A DNA stretch of 10,000 bases from Chrysomallon squamiferum (Eukaryota > Mollusca > Gastropoda > Neomphalida > Peltospiridae). The stretch is from positions 3,635,912 through 3,645,911 of the forward strand of contig CM022679.1 of assembly GCA_012295275.1 (NCBI GenBank). Reading direction: 5' to 3'. Below are positions 1 through 10,000 of this stretch, in pieces. Below the pieces are notes generated by a model. It was given only the letters and a program-made list of their open reading frames with translations. It was not told the origin of the DNA and searched no databases. Position 1 is the first letter of the stretch. Each line of letters begins with the position of its first letter. Made by a program: the position numbers and the translations under genes.

Positions 1-36
1 TGTGTGTGTGTCTATGTGTATGTGTGGTATGTGTGT
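1..36. repeat. Imperfect (TG)n microsatellite
   Basis: Alternating TG with occasional TA or TC interruptions, running off the left edge of the window, so its full length is unknown. Confidence 0.85.
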
Positions 37-738
37 ACTTGTATGATTGTAATACATATTGGATGTTATGTTCTGCTCAGTTATAATAATTTCACTCATG
101 TTTATTTTCTTTGTACATTTAACATAAAACCAGGAATTGAACTGACTCTGCTGTTTTTAATATTATTCACACTAGGCGTCGTTAAGGGCTACACGTTAGA
201 ATTAACACAGCGTGTAAAACAAACAGTCTCAGGTACATGACAGCCGCAGTTTTACCTCTAACACATTTAGTAGATAAATCTTTTTTTTACCTGCGAAGAC
301 GATTTTTCGTTTTTTTAAATTCAAATATTCGAATTATATCTAATAAGGAAATCATATAATATCTTATTACAAGAAAATGCATAAAGTCAAATGGATGCAG
401 ATGTAGAAAAGAAGGTCAGTTTATGACATGAGAAGTGCAAAACCACTACGCCCTTAAGGTATTTTCTTTCTAACATCAAAACATGCCCTGCCTACTTAAT
501 CGCTGAGAAGTCTTTAATCTTTGAGTGCAGTCAAAGCACTACTTCCAGATACTAATACCCTATAAGAAGACAAAATACATTAGCATATGATATTGTGAGC
601 AAAGAGGCCAAAAACCTTGTTATGCACACCTAACACTTCTTTACTGAATCTTACACAGAACGAAAGTAAATAGGTAAATATGTTGATGCTGGTAGTACTA
701 TGGCAAAGGAATGAAGGCAATACCATAGTTAGTTTGCT

Positions 739-794
739 TATATATATATTTATTTATTTATTTATATTTATAGATAGACAGAGATATAGATATA

Positions 795-848
<54 letters not shown>
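739..848. repeat. Compound TA / TTTA / (TA)19 microsatellite
   Basis: A short TA run at 739–748 is followed by TTTA units and a degenerate GATA/TACA stretch. The block ends in a pure TA tract at 811–848 of 19 units. It is AT-rich and self-complementary, so it may form a cruciform or be length-variable. Confidence 0.9.
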
Positions 849-856
<8 letters not shown>

Positions 857-1020
857 TGGCTTGTTTTGCAATAGCCTTATTAAAATAGTTTTATACCTGT
901 ATATATTAAAAATATAAAATGAATAAAATAATGGTAAATAAAATTTGTACAAGAATTAAAATACATATATATTATACTGTTACATAATAATAAAATATTA
1001 GTAGAAGTGTCATGAGCCGC

Positions 1021-1052
1021 AATAATAGTAGTAATAGTAGTAATAGTAGTAA
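1021..1052. repeat. (TAGTAA)n trinucleotide-type repeat
   Basis: Repeated TAG and TAA triplets form a hexamer-like pattern (taatagtag). Confidence 0.75.
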
Positions 1053-1978
1053 AATATTTAATACAACATGGTAATAGTAAAATGTCTTCCATACCGACTT
1101 CAACTACAAAGTAAATATACGAAGTAATATAAATTAAATTCTGAATGAATAATATTGTTTTAAAATTAATATTAGTACAGGTGTCAGCTTTCAGTCAAAC
1201 TGATGATATTCCGTTCATTTCCCTTATCAGTATTTACTTTATCAATTCGTAAAAATTAAACACTTAAAACTGAGTTCTCTCTTGCATTGCTATATCCTTT
1301 GATACGAATTAATTTCTTAATTTGTATTTGTCCAAGTCTTAATCCGACCCTCTCTTTGTTTTTCACCATTTGTCTTTTCTCTTTTTATTCGTTAATATTT
1401 TATTTCCCTACTGCTCCATCTCTATCGTTCTTTTGCTATATATCATTCCCCAAAGTCGCTAATATTGAAAATATCTATATTTGTATTAATGCACTGAGTT
1501 AAAATTACTGTATTCGTTTAGTCATTCATTTTGCTCAGACAGTGACCACTTCAACAAATGAAAAGGTAAATCACGAGATGTGTTCTTAATTCTAATTCGT
1601 TTTATAATCACCCTTCCGATTAAACAAACCGAATCCTTGAATCTCAAACAAAACGACGATTTCTTAAACCGTTTCATTGGGAATTCAGAGCACAAGAAAG
1701 CAAGATAGCACTGGTCTTTCTGTCAATATTTAAACACAGTGGAACAAATCAAAATATAATCACAGTTTAGTCTTTTCAAGCATGCAACTGGTGAAAACAG
1801 CTTTTGAAGAAAAAAAAAGAAACCAGTTTGAAAAAAAGGATAGGCAGGCGCAGATCAAGTGGAGGTTTTGAGAATCTCGGTAAGCCTCGCATTCATAATC
1901 TTAAAATACTGTTTTGTTTAAAAAATTGGATAATAAATAAATATATAAATATTAATATATATAAAAAACAACAAAAGA

Positions 1979-2071
1979 AAAACAAACAGACATACAAACA
2001 AACACACAAACAAACAAACAAACAAACAAACAAACAAACAAACAGACAAACAAACAGACAAATAAATAAAT
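1979..2071. repeat. (CAAA)n tetranucleotide repeat
   Basis: A CAAA array with scattered CAGA, CATA and CACA variants; the central part (about 2007–2042) is pure. It ends in AAAT units. It makes a Lys/Gln/Thr/Asn-rich open frame on + and a Cys/Leu/Phe/Val-rich one on -, neither of which is a gene. Confidence 0.92.
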
Positions 2072-2294
2072 ACGCATATTTTTATTGTTGTGTCTTGCAT
2101 TCTTCACCCAAAACGGTCAGTATCCTCTACTCTTCACGTCTTTCGGTTCAGCTTTGTTTGGAAAGTAGTTTTCAGGATTATGTGGTCCCACCTGGTAAAT
2201 CAGAGATCCGACCCTGACAAGGGTATGACATAACGCACCCGAGGCTTCTCTCTAACAAATGTTCTTTATTTTGCTGATCAGATTCCGTGGAGAA

Positions 2295-6721
<4,427 letters not shown>

Positions 6722-6787
6722 TGAAATTACGTTTTCTTTTCTTTCTTCAAATAGTATACATACATATTTTTCAGTTTCTTTTCTTTT

Positions 6788-6944
6788 CGATTTTTTTTTT
6801 TTTGTTTTTGCATCTTTTGTTTTATTATTATTATTATTATTATTATTTTTTTATTTATTTTTATTTTTTTTTTTTTATTATTTTTTATTTATTTATTTAT
6901 TTATTTATTTTTTTTTTTTATTATTATTTATTTTTTTTTTTTTA
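6788..6944. repeat. T-rich low-complexity tract with ATT and TTTA units
   Basis: T homopolymer runs are interspersed with an ATT array (about 6823–6846) and TTTA units (about 6884–6910). Open frames over it encode only Phe/Leu/Tyr/Ile-rich strings. Confidence 0.88.
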
Positions 6945-7143
6945 TGTGTTAAATGAAGTTTTTTAAAATACTTTTTTCACAATTTTTTTCTTTCTTATTA
7001 TTTTCTGAAAAAAAGTTTTAACTAAATAATTTCTTCAAAATATTGTGGGTATTCTTATTTTTCTTTTTCTTTTTTTTTTTCTTCGAAGTGTTCATTAAAT
7101 GCACAGTATGTTGAAATAGAATATTTGCCTCGATCATTTGACA

Positions 7144-7149
7144 AATAAA
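7144..7149 (+). terminator. Candidate poly(A) signal AATAAA for the chitinase
   Basis: The first AATAAA after the stop codon, 423 bases downstream, with a T/GT-rich stretch (about 7178–7205) beyond it. An ATTAAA variant at 7094–7099 is an alternative. In AT-rich DNA such hexamers are frequent, so confidence is low. Confidence 0.35.
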
Positions 7150-7282
7150 ATATATTTTATACTTATTGCGATAAACATTTGCTTTGTCTGTTTTTCATTC
7201 AGCTTCTTTATATGTTGTGATAAACTAAAATTGGTTAAATTTTTACGAATCTCTGTCGCTCCGTCCCTCACTTTGTCTCAGT

Positions 7283-7319
7283 CATTATTATTATTATTAT
7301 CATTATTATTATTAGTTAC

Positions 7320-7408
<89 letters not shown>
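7283..7408. repeat. (ATT)n trinucleotide repeat
   Basis: A long ATT array broken by single ATC and GTT/ACT units. It is the reverse complement of the AAT arrays at 7771–7803 and 8107–8155, so it could pair with them. Confidence 0.93.
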
Positions 7409-7559
7409 TTTAGCTATTTTGATTTTTTTAAATATTTTGAGTATGTCCTCCTCAAATAAAAATTACTGCTTAACAGAAATTTTTTTATTTAATTTTATTT
7501 TTATAAATTATCAAGTCATGAAAAACCTGATTTTAAAGTGTTTGAATTTATGGTCCCAC

Positions 7560-7588
7560 ATGTGTGTGTGTGTTTATATATATATATT
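7560..7588. repeat. (TG)n(TA)n microsatellite
   Basis: A short TG run is followed by a short TA run. Confidence 0.75.
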
Positions 7589-7770
7589 TTCCATAATTTA
7601 TACCACTAGCGTCAGTCTGAACACTCTCTGTACATATAAATGTCCAAACATCCGCCCCTCCCAGTGACAAATGCATTAAATAATAAGTTTCTAAGCAGCG
7701 CTGATTTATAAATTACAGTTATTATCTGGATAATTTATTCAAGAAAATAATAATTTCTTTCATCTCCACA

Positions 7771-7803
<33 letters not shown>
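7771..7803. repeat. (AAT)11 repeat
   Basis: A pure AAT array in intergenic DNA. Confidence 0.9.
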
Positions 7804-7936
7804 TTAAGGGAAAAAAAATGAAACCTTTTGATTTAGAGGCGGAACAAACTTATAATTGTTAGAGAATCAAAGAAAAATAAATAAATGGAATACATTTATA
7901 TAATATTAAAACGAAGAATAAGAATTAGTAAACAGG

Positions 7937-7977
7937 GAAAAAAAAAAATAATAAAAAAAAAAAAAAAATAAAAAAAC
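7937..7977. repeat. A-rich low-complexity tract
   Basis: Runs of A interrupted by single T bases. It could be the tail of an old retroposed element, but no element body or target-site duplication was recognised. Confidence 0.7.
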
Positions 7978-8106
7978 GAAACAGAAAAAAGAATAGGAAA
8001 TAAAATTTTATAGAAAATAATATACATTAAAAAATTAAAATTTAATTATGGAAACGAAATAATATTTATCAATTTTGTTTTGCTCCGTATATTTATCTCA
8101 AACTGG

Positions 8107-8157
<51 letters not shown>

Positions 8158-8172
8158 GTAATAATAGTAATA
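8107..8172. repeat. (AAT)n repeat with AGT interruptions
   Basis: An AAT array ending in AATAGT units. Confidence 0.9.
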
Positions 8173-8343
8173 TAAATTAATCAATAATAATTTCGGTGTT
8201 TTAGAAACGTTATTTATTTATTTCCTTACTTTATTAATTTTTTATTTTTTTTTACTTTTTTACTCATCTGTATAGCTAGAACTTTACAGTTAATTATGTT
8301 TTATCATGATATAAATGCATCAGTAAATATATTAATTTATATA

Positions 8344-8391
8344 TTACTACTACTACTGCTACTCCTACCAAAACTACTACTACTACTACTA
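8344..8391. repeat. (TAC)n repeat
   Basis: Imperfect ACT/TAC triplets with GCT, CCT and CAA interruptions, about 200 bp upstream of the CBX promoter island. Confidence 0.85.
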
Positions 8392-8633
8392 ATATACATA
8401 ATAAATAATTCAGTTTTATACTGAAATTGTTGGGTTATTTCGGGATTATTTCCGTCTAAAAAATATTTGAATCAAAATGTAATAGGTACAAATCAATCCA
8501 CCTAAATAATTATTATCGTTTCATCGAATATAACACCCCATGCAATAAAAGTCTGTTTTACACGTATTAGTATAAAACCAGTATAGTATGTGCAGAGCGT
8601 ATGTCATGACCCGACCGCGTCGATATGCAGCTT

Positions 8634-8647
8634 CTGTGACGTCACAG
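8634..8647. promoter_or_regulatory. Perfect 14-bp palindrome containing a CRE (TGACGTCA)
   Basis: CTGTGACGTCACAG reads the same on both strands, and its centre (8637–8644) is the full consensus binding site for CREB/ATF bZIP dimers. It lies 89 bases before the CBX start codon, within the CpG-rich island. The match is seen directly; factor binding is inferred. Confidence 0.65.
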
Positions 8648-8656
8648 CAGAGTATT

Positions 8657-8710
8657 ATGGGATGTGTTGATGGCTCGGTGAAAGAATTTCATCGGGACAA
8701 CAAAGACTAA
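8657..8710 (+). other. Upstream ORF in the CBX leader (17 codons)
   Basis: ATG at 8657 opens a 17-codon frame ending at TAA 8708–8710, 25 bases before the CBX start. Two shorter ones overlap it: ATG 8662 to TGA 8668–8670, and ATG 8670 to TGA 8679–8681. If the transcript begins upstream of 8657, these could reduce translation of the main ORF. This depends on an unknown transcription start. Confidence 0.4.
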
Positions 8711-8735
8711 AAATTGCTTTGTGTAGCACCGGGTT

Positions 8736-8804
8736 ATGGAGTTAGCGAACATGGGCGAAAGAATATTTGCAGCGGAACGCATTCTGAAGAGGCGTGTACG
8801 TCGG
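8736..8804 (+). CDS. Pc: CBX exon 1: chromodomain first strand
   Basis: Encodes residues 1–23, including cage residue Phe11 and the basic KRRVRR segment. The donor is gtacgt at 8805, phase 0. A second ATG at 8751 (codon 6, AACATGG) also has a good context, but MEL-x(3)-GE is the family's usual N-terminus. Confidence 0.93.
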
Positions 8805-9116
8805 GTACGTGCGTTTCCTGGCTGTTTTCGTCGGCGATATGTCGTTTGAAACCGGGACCACCCCCTCTATAAATGTATTTTCAACTAATCGACTGGTATT
8901 TTCTATTTTTGCAGGGAAAAGTGGAATTTTTCGTCAAATGGAAAGGTTGGTCTGTTAAGTGAGTATGTTTCCATTGTTACTGCGTGTTTCTTTGTCGTGA
9001 CGGTATTATTTCTGATTTAATATGGCGACGCTGTTTTATTATTTTCACAGGTACAACACATGGGAACCACAAGAAAACATACTAGATCGTAGACTGATCG
9101 AAGCTTTCACAAGAAG
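8736..9116 (+). CDS. Pc: Polycomb/CBX chromodomain protein, first three coding exons (partial)
   Basis: Join of 8736–8804, 8915–8958 and 9051–9116, giving residues 1–59 plus two bases of codon 60; the gene continues past the window. The protein starts MELANMGERIFAAERILKRR, with RRGKVEFFVKWKGW and then YNTWEPQENILDRRLIEAF. This is a Polycomb-class chromodomain rather than HP1, shown by the MEL…GE.(V/I)FAAE start and the WEP.ENILD.RL end. The aromatic-cage residues Phe11, Trp32 and Trp35 match the numbering of vertebrate CBX proteins, so H3K27me3 binding within canonical PRC1 in the nucleus is expected. An in-frame TAG at 8724–8726 fixes the start at or after 8736; GTTATGG is a good start context. 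The later Pc box is not in view, so the CBX2/4/6/7/8 class cannot be refined. Confidence 0.94.
8915..8958 (+). CDS. Pc: CBX exon 2: chromodomain core (KWKGW)
   Basis: A 44-nt exon encoding residues 24–37 and two bases of codon 38. It contains VKWKGW with cage residues Trp32 and Trp35. The acceptor tttttgcag ends at 8914 and the donor gtgagt starts at 8959. The upstream intron is only 110 bp. Confidence 0.94.
9051..9116 (+). CDS. Pc: CBX exon 3: chromodomain C-terminal helix
   Basis: A 66-nt exon completing Lys38 and encoding residues 39–59: YNTWEPQENILD, then the RRLIEAFTR helix. It ends in phase 2 with AG before the donor gtgaga at 9117. The acceptor ttttcacag ends at 9050 after a 92-bp intron. 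Confidence 0.93.
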
Positions 9117-10000
9117 GTGAGATTACATAAGTATGAGGCGTAACATAGCATTTAAGACCAGGATCAGAGGGTATTAAGTAATATTTCATTGTTAAATGCT
9201 AAAGTAGGGAGACAAAGAATAGAAAGATAATATTTTAATGTAACTTAAGTGTTCTTGTTTACATATCAAAATACACATTTGTTTTTGAAACATAAGTGAT
9301 CTGTCATACAAAATTCATAATTATTTGAGAAATAATGTTTGTTTATAAAAATTCCAAAGATATTATGAAACATTATTTTTATGATGTGATCAGTAGAGAT
9401 AAATTAAAATACAAATATGCCTCACATAAAGCTGATAATCAGTTATTCAGCACATTTAACCAAATTTACTTTGTGTTTTTTTTACTGTTTTGAGGATTTG
9501 AGGATAAAAGCCTCAAATAAATATTAATCTTTAAGTCATTGATAAGAAAATTAATAAACCATAGTAGAAAATTATTTTCACTGCAGTTTTGGTCAATTTA
9601 AAGTAGGATAGTACAATGATTTGAACATAAACATTGAAGTTTAGTTGCTACAAACAGGCTGTTAGGAGTGCACTGATGGCCAGATAGCATTTGAGTTGAC
9701 ACATTTCAGTTTTAGCCAGTTACCACCTATTTTAATCTCAGACCTAGGTAAAAAAAACTATCATTAAAACTCAGATACATAACTTTTGTGTGCAGTATAA
9801 AGCTAAGAAAATTATTTTATGTTTCTACCTAAAATATCAGACTTATCACACCTGCATTTTTAGTCTCATTGTTAAAGACAGTTTATTGCCCTTAATTAAT
9901 ACCTGCAACACCTTTCTGGAGTTAATTCTAATGATTAGCCACCTTTATGTATTACAATTTACAGAGGATTATAATTAAATATTAATTTTTTGTAGTACTA
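9117..10000 (+). other. CBX intron 3 (5' part), no exon recognised
   Basis: Opens with the donor gtgaga in phase 2. The sequence is AT-rich but has notably fewer simple repeats than the rest of the window. No stretch encodes a recognisable CBX continuation (the basic stretch after the chromodomain, or the Pc box). A T-rich acceptor-like ttttttgtag ends at 9995, but only five bases follow, too few to judge. Confidence 0.6.

Larger units (their letters stand above)
1..2258. other. Upstream non-coding AT-rich region
   Basis: No gene could be recognised on either strand. Open frames here are short and are translations of simple repeats or AT-rich DNA. It holds TG, TTTA, TA, TAG and CAAA repeats, listed separately. 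The stretch at about 2070–2290 is less AT-biased and probably carries the chitinase promoter and 5' UTR, but I see no clear TATA box at a convincing distance from 2295. Confidence 0.6.
6722..7149 (+). other. Possible chitinase 3' UTR, T-rich
   Basis: Sequence after the stop codon up to the first AATAAA (7144–7149). It contains long T runs and TTTA/ATT units at 6788–6944. Five overlapping ATTTA pentamers lie at 6887–6907 and, if transcribed, would resemble an AU-rich instability element; they are equally explained as a TTTA microsatellite. The UTR extent is inferred. Confidence 0.4.
7150..8570. other. Intergenic repeat-rich DNA
   Basis: No gene recognised on either strand. It consists of ATT, TG/TA, AAT, polyA and TAC low-complexity blocks (listed separately) separated by AT-rich unique sequence. 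Confidence 0.6.
8571..8860 (+). promoter_or_regulatory. CpG-rich promoter-like island of the CBX gene
   Basis: By hand count about 23 CpG pairs lie between 8597 and 8855, against very few in the AT-rich flanks. The island covers the 5' leader, exon 1 and the start of intron 1. A TATAAAA sits at 8571–8577, but the CRE and upstream ATGs lie downstream of it, so it may or may not be the core element. The transcription start cannot be fixed from sequence. Confidence 0.55.

Noticed and set aside
1918-2100. Minus-strand ORF of repeated Cys-Leu-Phe-Val
   Set aside because: Reverse-strand reading of the same CAAA array.
1804-2217. 137-codon + strand ORF rich in Lys, Gln, Thr and Asn
   Set aside because: Most of it is translation of the CAAA microsatellite and adjacent A-rich DNA; no domain and no conserved-looking segment.
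2100-2220. tRNA-derived element suggested by ggttca and ggtcccacc
   Set aside because: No cloverleaf and no A/B box spacing could be formed.
7138-7413. 91-codon ORF ending in poly-Ile/poly-Tyr
   Set aside because: It runs into the ATT repeat; the start is ordinary AT-rich DNA with no family resemblance.
7937-7977. Poly(A) tail of a SINE or processed retrocopy
   Set aside because: No element body, tRNA-type A/B boxes or target-site duplication could be found next to it.
9785-10000. A fourth CBX exon after acceptor-like sites at 9795 or 9995
   Set aside because: The frame after 9795 does not resemble any CBX segment, and only five bases follow 9995, so no exon can be supported.

Overview
This is AT-rich animal nuclear DNA. 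Its genes are split by GT–AG introns, its non-coding DNA is full of simple repeats, and there is no prokaryotic gene layout. The two genes recognised are both on the + strand. Their families (a secreted GH18 chitinase with a CBM14 domain, and a Polycomb-class chromodomain protein) fit a bilaterian invertebrate. The heavy load of AAT, AAAC, AAAT, GA, TA and GACA microsatellites would suit a mollusc or another lophotrochozoan. That placement is an inference and cannot be settled from this window.

Layout. 1–2258: no gene recognised; AT-rich DNA with TG, TA, TTTA, TAG and CAAA repeats, then a less AT-biased stretch (about 2070–2290) just before the first gene. 2295–6721: a complete ten-exon chitinase gene. 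The joined reading frame is 1,575 nt (524 residues plus stop), with order signal peptide, GH18 catalytic domain with an intact DxxDxDxE motif, basic Thr/Arg-rich linker, and CBM14 chitin-binding domain. 6722–8570: T-rich downstream DNA, possibly the 3' UTR, followed by ATT, AAT, polyA and TAC repeats; no gene seen. 8590–8860: a CpG-rich promoter-like island with a perfect 14-bp palindrome centred on a CRE and several short upstream ORFs. 8736–9116: the first three coding exons of a Polycomb/CBX gene, which together encode one chromodomain. 9117–10000: the next CBX intron, in which no further exon could be identified.

The two genes have unrelated jobs: extracellular chitin breakdown, and nuclear reading of H3K27me3 for gene silencing. 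Nothing suggests joint regulation; they look like chance neighbours. I see no undescribed biological system here. The points most worth checking are alternative-splice possibilities in the chitinase (a 4-nt tandem acceptor that would remove the chitin-binding tail, and a (GA)49 tract crowding a 5' splice site), its unusually basic linker, a seventh cysteine in its CBM14 domain, and the CRE and upstream ORFs of the CBX promoter.
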